A stretch of DNA of 64,000 nt from Rossellomorea vietnamensis (GTDB lineage: Bacteria > Bacillota > Bacilli > Bacillales > Bacillaceae_B), in NCBI RefSeq assembly GCF_008180615.1, contig NZ_VTEH01000021.1, positions 1-64,000 of the forward strand, written 5' to 3'. The number at the start of each line of letters is the position of its first letter. Position 1 is the stretch's first letter. Shown piece by piece: positions 9,049 through 17,364 of this stretch. The notes under the pieces were generated by a model. It saw nothing but the letters and a program-made list of their open reading frames with translations, did not search any database and was not told where the DNA came from. A program made the translations under genes and the position numbers.

Positions 9049-11702
9049 TTTGTCAGGATTGCTTTACATCCAAAAAGACACAGTTGAACTTTTATCAAAT
9101 CAGTACTCAACTAAGGGGAGAACCTTACAAAAGAGAAATTATGCAGCCCACAAATGGGTTAAGGATGGCTGAATGGGTACTTCTTACAGAAAGACAATTA
9201 AGTGATGGTATCTATTGTGCTGCTTGTGATTCCTTGGTTAATGATCTGTTGATTAGTAAAGATGAGAGGGAGCTTCTTAAGGATAACCGAATGGAAGCTC
9301 TATCTTTTAACGATATTCCACTAGGTAAAATCATCTCTGACATCAAAGAGGTCAGTAACAGGGAAGGCTCGAAACTTCAGCAATACTCGGTTCCGGAAAA
9401 GGCTGCAACATTCGGGGATCTCGAATACCCATTACCTCACGAACTTTCTATGAAGTTGAAAGAGAAAGGAATAGGTCAGTTATACTCCCATCAAGCTGAA
9501 GCTGTAAATAAGGTAAGAAAGGGAGAAAACGTCGTGATCACTACCGGGACAGCATCAGGAAAATCCCTGGTCTACTCAATCCCTGTTTTGGAGTCGTTTA
9601 TTGAGGACGACAAAGCGACGGCCCTATATCTTTCTCCATTGAAAGCTTTAACAAGGGATCAGCTGCAATCATTGGACATGTTCAATCATGGAACTTCTTC
9701 AAGTGAGACTTCTTTTGGTTTTAAAACGATCAGGTTAGGTGACAAAGAGGTTGGCGTGGGAATCCTGGAAGGAGGCAAGGCAGATTCTGTTAAAGAATTG
9801 ACTTACCAGAACGCCAGATACTGGCTGACAAATGTTCATTATCTCCATTACATCCTTCAAGGGGCGGTGCATTTTAAAAAGAAAGGCCCCGCCATCATGA
9901 ACTTCTTCAAGAACCTTAAATATGTTGTTGTCGATGAACTTCATGCCTATAACGGGGTGCTGGGTTCCAAGGTGTCGATGCTCTTAAGGAGAATTAGATC
10001 ATTGTGCAAAGCTTTAGGAACATCCGTACAGTTCATTACCTGTTCTGCTTCCATAGGAAACCCAAAAGAATTGGCTGAAGACATCACTGGGTTGAAAGGA
10101 ATCAATGGATTCTCATTGATTGAGGAAGATGGCAGCCCTGCTTATCAAAGGGAAATTCTCTTGATGACCCCAGGCTTGTTAGGAAACCAAACTGACAACC
10201 GGCTCAGGAGGGCGCCAATTTCGGAAGCTATAGAAATTCTAAAACATCTAGCATACAAATACGGAAAATTGCCTAAATCAATTCTGTTCCATGGCAATCG
10301 TAAATCGACGGAAACGGCAAGTTTTGAATTGAACAAAGCAATCAGGACGACGTTACGTGAAAAATGGGGCATGGAAGGAATGCCCCAAGAATACTTTTCA
10401 CCCTTCCATGCCCACATAAATGCTTATAAAAAACAAGAAATCATGAGCAGAATCAAAAAAGGGGAATTGTCCGGCCTTGTGTCGACCTCCGCTCTGGAAA
10501 TGGGGATAGATATAGGAGACTTAGATATCTGCATAATGGTCGGATATGCAGGCAGCAAGGCTAGTTTCCTTCAACAAGCAGGAAGAGTTGGCCGAAAAGG
10601 TCCTGGCTTAGTGATTCAGATATTCCAGGAAGATCCGCTGGAACAATACTATGCCAGTAATCCGGTAGAATTCATGGAAAGACAAGCAGAGCATGTAGCA
10701 ATTGATGTCTCCAATCCCAACATTGTAGCGGAACACCTTCAGTATGCCGCTCATGAATTGAATGGAAAAATATCTGGGGTCCATCAGTACTTTAAGGTTT
10801 CTGCCGCAAGAAAGTCTGCTGGTTTTCTAGATAATATGGCAGAAATCAAAAAAGGCACATGGGAGTTAACTACTAAAGAATTATTGTACAATCCTCTGGT
10901 CTCAGGCGGCAAAGTTTATTCAATACTTACTCAAAAAGGCAATACAAAAGATGTAATCCTGGAAGGCGTTGATGAGCGGACTGTATTACGAGATTACCAT
11001 TATGGGGCTGTCTTTTTATACAACCAGCATACATATAGGGTCTTAAGGATTTCACAGAGAACCAGCGAAATAGTGGTGGTTCCAATTAAAGCAGAATATA
11101 CAACAAGGTCCCAGGTCAAAGATTCAATTTACATCGAAAAGGAACTTGAACGAAGCAGGATAACTGAGTCACTGGAATTCGGAAAAGGAACTTTGGAAGT
11201 CACCAGAAGGTTGTGGGGATACAAGAAAGTCCCTTTGTATGGTGGATCGATCTCAGATTTAATAACCGAAATCAATATGTATCCGGTTAAATACACGACA
11301 GAAGGCCTCTGGCTGCAATTTGCCGACAACCAGGTAACCGACGCTGCCTTACACGTAGTCGAGCATGCATTGACATCTGCCATCCCATCCGTGGTTAAGT
11401 GTTCAAACAGTGATTTTGCTTTACTATCATCTTCCAACTTAAATGAATTCGGCAATGTTCCGACCATTGTATTGTATGAAACAGGAGGCGGAGGAGCAGG
11501 CATCATGGATACCGTCTCTGAAAGACTTCACCATATTCTTAATAAGGCTTTGTCCATTCTTAAGTCTTGTGAATGTGATGAGGGATGTCCTAACTGTACA
11601 CACTTATCCCGGTGTGAACGGAATAATGAGAGTTTGGATAAGCAGGGTGGGGTTGAGTTGATTGCTGGGGTTATGCATGAGGAGATGGCTGTAATTAAGT
11701 AG
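9039..11702 (+). CDS. MrfA/YprA-like superfamily-2 helicase B with DUF1998-type Cys cluster
   Basis: 887 residues, paralogous to the preceding helicase and starting inside its 3' end. It has C5/C8 and C60/C63 as an N-terminal knuckle, SHQAEA (151-156), motif I GTASGKS (171-177), SPLKALTRDQ (200-209), DELH (300-303), SASIG in place of SAT, STSALEMGIDIGD, QAGRVGRKG, and the C-terminal cluster C844, C846, C850, C853, C859 followed by NNESLDK. The two proteins align throughout, so they arose by duplication, yet differ at many positions. The tight overlap suggests fixed stoichiometry and perhaps a heteromeric complex. The function is inferred from family and context only. Confidence 0.8.
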   Translation: MPLICQDCFTSKKTQLNFYQISTQLRGEPYKREIMQPTNGLRMAEWVLLTERQLSDGIYCAACDSLVNDLLISKDERELLKDNRMEALSFNDIPLGKIISDIKEVSNREGSKLQQYSVPEKAATFGDLEYPLPHELSMKLKEKGIGQLYSHQAEAVNKVRKGENVVITTGTASGKSLVYSIPVLESFIEDDKATALYLSPLKALTRDQLQSLDMFNHGTSSSETSFGFKTIRLGDKEVGVGILEGGKADSVKELTYQNARYWLTNVHYLHYILQGAVHFKKKGPAIMNFFKNLKYVVVDELHAYNGVLGSKVSMLLRRIRSLCKALGTSVQFITCSASIGNPKELAEDITGLKGINGFSLIEEDGSPAYQREILLMTPGLLGNQTDNRLRRAPISEAIEILKHLAYKYGKLPKSILFHGNRKSTETASFELNKAIRTTLREKWGMEGMPQEYFSPFHAHINAYKKQEIMSRIKKGELSGLVSTSALEMGIDIGDLDICIMVGYAGSKASFLQQAGRVGRKGPGLVIQIFQEDPLEQYYASNPVEFMERQAEHVAIDVSNPNIVAEHLQYAAHELNGKISGVHQYFKVSAARKSAGFLDNMAEIKKGTWELTTKELLYNPLVSGGKVYSILTQKGNTKDVILEGVDERTVLRDYHYGAVFLYNQHTYRVLRISQRTSEIVVVPIKAEYTTRSQVKDSIYIEKELERSRITESLEFGKGTLEVTRRLWGYKKVPLYGGSISDLITEINMYPVKYTTEGLWLQFADNQVTDAALHVVEHALTSAIPSVVKCSNSDFALLSSSNLNEFGNVPTIVLYETGGGGAGIMDTVSERLHHILNKALSILKSCECDEGCPNCTHLSRCERNNESLDKQGGVELIAGVMHEEMAVIK

Positions 11703-11882
11703 GCGAACCAGTTTAAGGTATTTTTCATTTATAATAATTTATATAAAAACTGAGTCTAAGCAAATTCATTAGTATTTTATGTTATAGTCCTGTCCTTTTC
11801 ATTAAAACTATTAATTTGTATAGTTAATTCTACTTTTCTATATAGTAGCGATTAAAATATATATTGTTGGAGGTGTCCCCCG

Positions 11883-13298
11883 TTGAATAAAAAGTTACAA
11901 GTATTTGTCTCTTCCACTTATCTTGATTTAAGAGATGAAAGACAAAAAGCAGTTGAAGGAATACTAAAATCAAAGCATATACCTGCCGGAATGGAACTTT
12001 TTATTCCTAGTGATAAATCCCAATGGGAAGTTATTAAGGAATGGATAGTTGACTCCGACTTATTAATGTTAATTTTGGGAGGAAGGTATGGGTCTATTGA
12101 GCCTAATAGTGGAAAGAGTTACACACAATTAGAGTATGAATTTGCAGCCGATAATAATATACCAGTATGTACAATTGTCTTAAATGAACAATTTTTAGCT
12201 AATAAAAAGAGTAAAAATATATCTTTGAAAATCTATGAACATGAGGTTGAAAACCCTTCAATAGAGAAATACAATGCATTCAAAAAAATAGCAATGTCAA
12301 ATTTAGTAGGAGAAGTAGGTGATGTAAATCAGATAACAAGTGAGGTGGGATTTATCTTGCAAGAATATTTAAGAAAGGATAAATCAGAATATAATTTCAG
12401 GGGTTGGATACGTGGTAAAGAGAAGCCAGATTTAGTTGAAATGAATATAGATAACAACATAAGATATTATATAGAAGATAAAGAAAGACATGGACTTATC
12501 AAGAAAACATTGGATACTTATATGGTAGATTTGAAAATCTTCCAAAATTACTTTAGTAACTTACTGATAAATGAAATTGATACTATGAAAATTAAAGAAT
12601 TTCTTAGATATAGAGAGGATAATTATTCAATTAGATCTAAAAATTCTATGGAGAGAGTAAGGAGTATATTAAATGGATTTTTTGAATGGCTAGTTTATGA
12701 AAATAAAATCGAGGTAAATCCTGTATTAAAAGTAAAACCCTATAAGTTTCATAAAAATGTGAATGAAGGGTTAAGTAATATAGAGCTTTCTAAATTAAGG
12801 ACTGCCAGCAAAACCTTAAGAGAGCGTGCTATGATAGAAACATTTTTATCTTCAGGGTGTCATTTGGCAGAGCTATGTGAACTCAAACTAGATTCGATAG
12901 ATTGGAAAGATAAGACTTTAAATATTGGATTCGGAGAAAAGAGAAGAATTGTATTTCTAACACCTACTGCGGAAAAGAACTTAAAAGAATATTTAGATAA
13001 TAGACAAGATGATATAGAGTTTATCTTTGTTACAGAGAGAAAGCCCTTTAGAAAAATTAGTCATAGAGGTATCCAAAGGGAATTGGGTAATATAGGAATC
13101 AGAGCTGACTTAGGCAAAAACATTTCTCCTAGAATATTTCGAGATACTTTTGTTAGAATCATGCTAGAAAAGGGGTATCAATGGAATACAATACAGGTGT
13201 TGTTAGGATACCATTCTAAGGCCAGCAGATCAGAATCTTATTTTAAAATCACACAAAGAAATATACACGATATGATTAATCCGCGTCCAGATTTTTAA
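11883..13298 (+). CDS. DUF4062 - tyrosine recombinase-like fusion protein
   Basis: 471 residues; TTG start 11883 follows GGAGGTG. Residues 1-165 are a DUF4062 domain (KLQVFVSSTYLDLRDER, 4-20; IVDSDLLMLILGGRYGS, 55-71; YTQLEYEFA), a TIR-like fold found in signalling and defence proteins. Residues 185-285 look like a SAM-like core-binding domain (TLDTYMVDLKIFQNYF). Residues 295-471 match the catalytic domain of tyrosine recombinases. The expected first catalytic Arg is His327 (SSGCHLAEL) and the His of the HxxR box is Arg417 (SPRIFR), while Lys353, Arg420, His444 and Tyr453 are kept at fitting spacing. The gene is AT-rich. It may bind DNA without recombining it; this is inference. Confidence 0.75.
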   Translation: MNKKLQVFVSSTYLDLRDERQKAVEGILKSKHIPAGMELFIPSDKSQWEVIKEWIVDSDLLMLILGGRYGSIEPNSGKSYTQLEYEFAADNNIPVCTIVLNEQFLANKKSKNISLKIYEHEVENPSIEKYNAFKKIAMSNLVGEVGDVNQITSEVGFILQEYLRKDKSEYNFRGWIRGKEKPDLVEMNIDNNIRYYIEDKERHGLIKKTLDTYMVDLKIFQNYFSNLLINEIDTMKIKEFLRYREDNYSIRSKNSMERVRSILNGFFEWLVYENKIEVNPVLKVKPYKFHKNVNEGLSNIELSKLRTASKTLRERAMIETFLSSGCHLAELCELKLDSIDWKDKTLNIGFGEKRRIVFLTPTAEKNLKEYLDNRQDDIEFIFVTERKPFRKISHRGIQRELGNIGIRADLGKNISPRIFRDTFVRIMLEKGYQWNTIQVLLGYHSKASRSESYFKITQRNIHDMINPRPDF

Positions 13299-13323
13299 TT
13301 CAAACTGAGAGCGGGTAAAGTTT

Positions 13324-13360
13324 CTGTCACTGTGACTACCCGTTTAATGTCGAATATAGT
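13324..13360 (+). repeat. Dispersed GTCACAGTGACTACCCG element, copy 1
   Basis: Reads CTGTCACTGTGACTACCCG then TTTAATGTCGAATATAGT. It is the first of five related copies in the window, lying just after the DUF4062 fusion gene. Confidence 0.6.
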
Positions 13361-13405
13361 ACATGATATACAATTACGGTTTTCCTTGATTATTGCAGTT
13401 GAAAT

Positions 13406-13480
13406 GACCCACTGATGCGGAGTTTTGAGCCACTCAATGCGGAGAAAAGAACCACCCTATGCGGGAATACAGAGCCACTA
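13406..13480. repeat. Four ~22-bp direct repeats, IS-end-like
   Basis: Units start at 13406, 13427, 13449 and 13472 with GA(C/G/A)CCAC and share ATGCGG. Regularly spaced short repeats are typical of the multi-site ends of IS21-family elements. No intact transposase is nearby, so this is read as a relic. Confidence 0.5.
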
Positions 13481-13790
13481 TAAATGGAATAAAGGAAAGC
13501 CTCCTGAATAATAACCATGCATGCTAGCAGCGTGACATTATTATAATAGAAGGCTTTTTTTATGGGTAATTGCCGAGGCTTCTAGAAATTCACCTTGAAG
13601 AAGTTAGTCAAAGTACGATTAGCCAAAGATTGACAGACTGTTTACCATGATGGGAATTATAATCTTGAAGAATTTCACTTAAAGCAACGGTCTGTTAGTT
13701 CATTTAAGAAAAGATAAATGATATGATAAAAATAGCCAGAACGACAGCATCACGTGCTTTTGCATTTGCCAAATAAGAGGTGAAATATTA

Positions 13791-14234
13791 ATGAGTTGGA
13801 AAATAAGAAAATTCGACGAGCTAACAAATAGTGAATTATATAATCTTTTAAAAGAAAGAACTCTAGTTTTTGTGGTTGAACAAAATTGTCCCTACCTCGA
13901 AGTTGATGGTAAAGATCCTTTTTCCTATCATCTTTTTAAAGAAGACGATGGAGAAATCATTGCGTATTTAAGGATATTACCAGCAGGTGTTTCTTATCAG
14001 GAAGTTTCTATTGGAAGAGTTTTTGTAAAGAAAGAATTCAGGGGCCAAGGACTTGCAGAGGAACTTATAAAAAAAGGGCTGAAGTTTATCCAAAAAGAGT
14101 TAAATGAAACAAATGTTAAAATTCAAGCCCAAGATTATTTAAGGAAATTCTATGGTTCTTTTGGATTTCAGGCCATATCTGAAACCTATTTAGAAGATAA
14201 TATCCCTCACGTCGATATGCTGCTGCAAAAATAA
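13791..14234 (+). CDS. elaA: ElaA-like GNAT N-acetyltransferase
   Basis: 147 residues with a good ribosome site (AAGAGGTG). The ElaA pattern is clear: LYNLLKERTLVFVVEQNCPYLEVDGKD (short pieces at 16-42), then the acetyl-CoA loop FRGQGLAEELI and AQDYLRKFYGSFGF near the C-terminus. GNAT enzymes move an acetyl group from acetyl-CoA to an amine; the substrate of ElaA proteins is unknown. The length is normal for the family. It stands alone between decayed sequences. Confidence 0.85.
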   Translation: MSWKIRKFDELTNSELYNLLKERTLVFVVEQNCPYLEVDGKDPFSYHLFKEDDGEIIAYLRILPAGVSYQEVSIGRVFVKKEFRGQGLAEELIKKGLKFIQKELNETNVKIQAQDYLRKFYGSFGFQAISETYLEDNIPHVDMLLQK

Positions 14235-14376
14235 CACAACACGACATCATTGGTTAGAGGGTGGATTTAGATTAAGTTGTAGAAGGTATTCTGAGTGAAT
14301 ACACGAGTGCTGATGTTTAGTGGAAATTGTAAGCCACTGAACAAGAATATTGGAACTAAATATGTATTTTAACCTC

Positions 14377-14402
14377 GATCACTTCATAAGTGGTCTTTTT
14401 TA
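14377..14402 (+). terminator. Terminator downstream of elaA-like gene
   Basis: GATCACTT pairs with AAGTGGTC around CAT, followed by TTTTTTA. Confidence 0.65.
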
Positions 14403-14495
14403 TTGACTCATCATTGCTTTTTGAAAATTCCATAATTTGATATGATGTACTCTGTAAGCAGAAAAATTAGAGTATACAGAGGGAGTGCTTAAAAT

Positions 14496-15302
14496 ATGGA
14501 ATACGTAACACTTAATAATCAGTTGAAAATGCCTATCGTCGGTACTGGTACAAATACTTATGGGAAAGAAAATAATGAGTATAACGGGGCGGTAACAAAT
14601 GAAATTCCTGAACTTCTATCAGCACTCCAGTTGGGTTACCGTTCAATAGACGCAGCCATCATGTATCGAAACGAAGAACTTGTCGGAAGAGTTTTAGCAG
14701 AAAGCACCGTGCCTCGAGAAGAGTTATTTATTACCACGAAAGTTCCCGCCGATGAAGAATATACTTCTTCAAAGGAAGCTACTCGAGCAGCGATCGATAA
14801 CAGTCTGAAAAACTTTCAAACGGACTATCTTGACCTGCTTCTTATTCACTTTCCTATCGAGGATAGAGCCCAACTTCAAAACACTTGGGAAGTTTTTGAA
14901 GAATATTACGAAGCGGGCAAGCTAAAAGCAATCGGGGTTTCAAACTTTGGAAAAGATCATCTGAAAGAATTGAAGAAGTTTGCTAAAGTGAAGCCGGCTG
15001 TTAATCAAATCCAAATTAATCTAAAAGAACCGAACAAAGATCTCCTTGCTTTAATAAAAGAAGAAGGCATTACACCAGTAGCATGGGGACCTATGAAAGC
15101 CGAAACTCATCAAAAAGAAGTGCTGGATGAAATCGGTGAAGCCTACAAAAAATCTGGTGCACAAATACTACTAAAATACCAAATCCAACGTGGTGTGGTC
15201 GTTATTCCTAAATCTCACAACCGTGAAAATCAAGCATCTAATCTAGAACTTTTCGATTTCGTCTTATCCGATGAAAATATGAAAAAAATTGAAAGCTTAT
15301 AA
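14496..15302 (+). CDS. Aldo/keto reductase
   Basis: 268 residues. The (beta/alpha)8 AKR signatures are present: LGYRSIDAAIMYRNEELVG with catalytic D52 and Y57, TKVP with K82, LLLIHFP with H118, and AIGVSNF and IPKSHNRENQASN for NADPH binding. It reduces aldehydes or ketones with NAD(P)H; the exact substrate cannot be read from sequence. GGGAG is placed nine bases before ATG. Monocistronic, ended by the hairpin at 15316. Confidence 0.88.
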   Translation: MEYVTLNNQLKMPIVGTGTNTYGKENNEYNGAVTNEIPELLSALQLGYRSIDAAIMYRNEELVGRVLAESTVPREELFITTKVPADEEYTSSKEATRAAIDNSLKNFQTDYLDLLLIHFPIEDRAQLQNTWEVFEEYYEAGKLKAIGVSNFGKDHLKELKKFAKVKPAVNQIQINLKEPNKDLLALIKEEGITPVAWGPMKAETHQKEVLDEIGEAYKKSGAQILLKYQIQRGVVVIPKSHNRENQASNLELFDFVLSDENMKKIESL

Positions 15303-15315
15303 TAGTTAGTCCTTC

Positions 15316-15357
15316 ATCCTAGTGATATAGATAGTATCGCTGGGATTTTTATTTTTT
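15316..15357 (+). terminator. Terminator after aldo/keto reductase
   Basis: ATCCTAGTGAT pairs imperfectly with ATCGCTGGGAT, followed by TTTTTATTTTTT. Confidence 0.6.
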
Positions 15358-15361
15358 CAAA

Positions 15362-15511
15362 GGCCCTTTTTGTAAACTTTGTTGCTATTCTATACTATTA
15401 CGAAAATGAGATCTGGAACACCGAAAAGAAAAGAGCTTCTCTTTCCCGTTTAGAGTGAAAACTGTATCCGGGTATATCCGAAAGCAACAATATATACGAA
15501 AACAGCCTTTT
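15362..15511 (+). repeat. MITE-like element, copy 1
   Basis: The left end GTAAACTTTGTTGCTATT and the right end GAAAGCAACAATATATACGAA are imperfect inverted repeats. The same ends and the internal GTATCC-GGG-ATCCGAAAGCAACAA segment recur at 56501-56672 and, inverted, at 61255-61445. There is no coding capacity, as expected for a non-autonomous miniature transposable element. Confidence 0.6.
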
Positions 15512-15620
15512 CAAAACAAGGAGAATGGAGTAGTACCGTTTCTTATTGAATTTAAAATCATGAAAATATAGACGGTCGATTTTGGTGTCGTACCTTAAAT
15601 AAGTCTAATGTGATTACAGC

Positions 15621-15705
15621 CATTGAAATGTACCACCAGCGACATAGTGTTTACCACCTAATGACAAAGAATGTATCACAGAATGAAAGACTGTTTACCA
15701 CTACA
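15621..15705. repeat. IS21-end-like repeat cluster
   Basis: GTACCACC, GTTTACCACCTAATGACA, ATGTATCAC and GTTTACCACTAC recur within 85 bases at about 20-30 base intervals. This looks like transposase binding sites at one end of an IS21-family element; the rest of the element is missing. Confidence 0.45.
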
Positions 15706-15762
15706 TGATTAACGATTGTATTACGAAGTAGACTCAAACTGCGAACTTATGCCAAGGGAGGA

Positions 15763-15793
15763 ATAATAAAAACGGTGAAAGAGTTCACCGTTA
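15763..15793 (-). terminator. Terminator of the small membrane protein gene
   Basis: On the minus strand AACGGTGAA pairs with TTCACCGTT across a short loop and is followed by TTTTATTATT. Confidence 0.7.
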
Positions 15794-15801
15794 AATTTAA
15801 T

Positions 15802-15996
15802 CTATTTATTTTGAGTTATTTCTTTGTAGTAAAGATAATCGACCTTGTGCTTTGTAGCCAGTAGTTGGGAAGCTAAAATAGCTGTGTAAACAGTAGTAAG
15901 GACAATTGCTCCAATACCAATACCTGAAAGGTTTACTTTGTTTGCAGTGCTCAAGCCGTTATTATTATTAGTATTATTAGTAGTCACCTCGGACAT
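15802..15996 (-). CDS. Small single-span membrane protein, unknown function
   Basis: 64 residues: a Thr/Asn-rich N-terminus (MSEVTTNNTNNNNG), a hydrophobic segment (about 23-48, IGIGAIVLTTVYTAILASQLLA) and a short charged tail. A strong AAGGAGG sits nine bases before ATG and a terminator follows, so it is a real, self-contained gene. I do not recognise a family; many Bacillaceae carry such short membrane peptides. Confidence 0.65.
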   Translation of the reverse strand: MSEVTTNNTNNNNGLSTANKVNLSGIGIGAIVLTTVYTAILASQLLATKHKVDYLYYKEITQNK

Positions 15997-16227
15997 TGAA
16001 AATCCTTCCTCCTTATGTGATTATAAGGAATATTTTCTCTCAAGGCTAAAAAAATTATACAGAAGAATTCAGCTGCTACAAAACAGTTAAGCTTCGGTCA
16101 CAGTGACTACCCGGTTAAAGAAATAAGTTTCTCTCACCGAGACTCCACGGTTTTTGCAAGGATAATTAGTTTCTTTCCTCACAATAGTGACTTATTTAGT
16201 AAGGCAATCTCAGATTGCATTTTTCAA
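15997..16227. other. Intergenic stretch with dispersed repeat
   Basis: Between the minus-strand gene and the next remnant. It contains copy 2 of the dispersed element followed by two weak derivatives (CTCTCACCGAGACTCCACGG near 16131; CTCACAATAGTGAC near 16178), as if several repeat units had decayed in tandem. Confidence 0.4.
16097..16131 (+). repeat. Dispersed GTCACAGTGACTACCCG element, copy 2
   Basis: Exact core GTCACAGTGACTACCCGGTT at 16097-16116. Together with the inverted copy at 16826-16865 it brackets about 770 bases, which may be the body of a degenerate element. Confidence 0.6.
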
Positions 16228-16569
16228 ATGAAGGGAAAAGTATCTAATAATCTAATAATGTACAATCACTTTGAAATGAGGGATATACTATGCCGCTTAA
16301 GGAAGAATTTAAAATTACTAAAAGTGATTTATATGACTAAAAGAATTTGCCCGTTCTCGGAGACGACCTGGTATGGGATTGATATTGAACCAGCAATTAG
16401 TGTTTTTGTTGAAGAGGAGAATGAAATAGTGATTAAACCAGAAAAGAAACGATTATTGAAAAAAGAAAAATTAGCTTTATCTAAAAAGTTAGCCGGCAGT
16501 GCTGATCGCTTTTCTCTTGAAGGTGTTAAAGAAACTATCTGTATCGCCAATAGGGAATATGACCGGTAG
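16228..16569 (+). pseudogene. Possible remnant of an AbrB/MazE-like antitoxin gene
   Basis: An open frame of 113 codons without a good ribosome site at its first ATG. A better site (GAGGGATATACT) precedes ATG 16291 in another frame, which reads MPLKEEFKITKSDLYD and stops. The longer frame contains ISVFVEEENEIVIKPEKKR, like the C-terminal strand of AbrB/MazE DNA-binding antitoxins. A frameshift joining the two frames would make one small antitoxin-like protein. It lies between inverted copies of the dispersed repeat. This is weakly supported; it may also be non-coding. Confidence 0.3.
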
Positions 16570-17364
16570 GAAGAAGCATGAGTCGAAAATTGATTGATTA
16601 CAATCGGCAGCTCATGAAATGGACTAGTAGCCTATACAAGTAATGACGTGCGTTTTACATAAGATCACAGCCTAAAAGTTCAGTATATACAGGACCATAT
16701 TGATCCTTTGTGCATTGTGGACCTTTTTGTTTGTTAAAGACATTCTTGACGAAGCACAGTTACTTTTGTTTTCCCTAATATCCTCACTACAAAGAAGACT
16801 ATATAGAAAAATCCGTAGTTACTGGCACTATTTTCAACATAAACCGGGTATTCACTGTGACAGAGTTTAAAGGTAGAAGGTGACTTTTTCATCGGAGTCA
16901 CCTTTTTTGGAGTTTATTGCGGGACACCGGCAAAATATACCATACATTGAGCATATTTTAAGGATTTTTGTTCTATTCGTTCTGGTTGCTACTATTCACC
17001 AGGGGAAATTTGAGAGCTGCTGATGGAGTTTTGCATAAAGTTAAAGGGGTAGCCGGTTAAGGAAAACATGCGTTTGACAGAAGAGAGTTATCTTTTCATA
17101 AAACCCTGTGAAGAGGGGATTATACACTGAGAATTTACTGAGGATGAATATGTGACATGGGACAGAGAGACTGGTTCATTTTTAAAATCTGTATATTGTA
17201 TCAAGATAATGAAGAAAATGAATAATGTACATACTAAACCAATTATTACGTAAACAGAGCCCAAGTAAGCATCATTTATATTGGCGATGACCAACTATTC
17301 CTGTTGATCCTTGGTGGGTACTCTTTTTAAGGAGCAGGGGATCTAAAGATTAAGGGTGATTCAT
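16570..17364. other. Long region without a clear gene
   Basis: About 795 bases holding the inverted copy 3 of the dispersed element (16826-16865), an AAGGTGACT-containing hairpin (AAGGTAGAAGGTGACTTTTTCATCGGAGTCACCTTTTTTGG, about 16870-16912, read in parts) that could be a terminator, and a GGGACAGAGAGACTGG segment at 17159 related to the GGGACA repeats. A minus-strand frame 17088-17294 (68 codons, TTG start, one hydrophobic segment) is possible but lacks a convincing ribosome site. Confidence 0.35.
16826..16865 (-). repeat. Dispersed GTCACAGTGACTACCCG element, copy 3 (inverted)
   Basis: The minus strand reads CTCTGTCACAGTGAATACCC then GGTTTATGTTGAAAATAGTG, the best match to the consensus of the other copies. 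Confidence 0.6.

Larger units (their letters stand above)
13299..13790. other. Repeat-rich intergenic region with IS remnants
   Basis: There is no supported gene in these 492 bases. The region contains a copy of the GTCACAGTGACTACCCG element, a cluster of ~22-bp IS-end-like repeats, a possible weak terminator (AAAGCCT near 13495 to AGGCTTTTTTT ending about 13562), and from about 13565 a short stretch readable as RLLEIHLEEVSQSTISQRL, which is reminiscent of the N-terminal HTH of IS21-type transposases but too short and broken to call. Confidence 0.4.
15303..15801. other. Intergenic region with MITE-like element and IS relic
   Basis: No gene is supported here. It holds the AKR terminator, a 150-bp element with terminal inverted repeats (15362-15511), an IS-end-like repeat patch (15621-15705), and the terminator of the minus-strand gene at 15802. 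Confidence 0.5.

Noticed and set aside
6346..11702. DISARM system
   Set aside because: Helicase and DUF1998-type features are present, but no DNA methyltransferase or phospholipase-D-type protein is in the region, so the known system cannot be assigned.
11883..13298. Plain phage integrase marking an integrated element
   Set aside because: The N-terminal DUF4062 domain, altered catalytic residues and lack of att-like direct repeats or a tRNA nearby argue against a functional integrase.
17088..17294. 68-codon minus-strand membrane-like frame
   Set aside because: TTG start without a convincing ribosome site in a repeat-rich zone; kept only as a note in the region entry.
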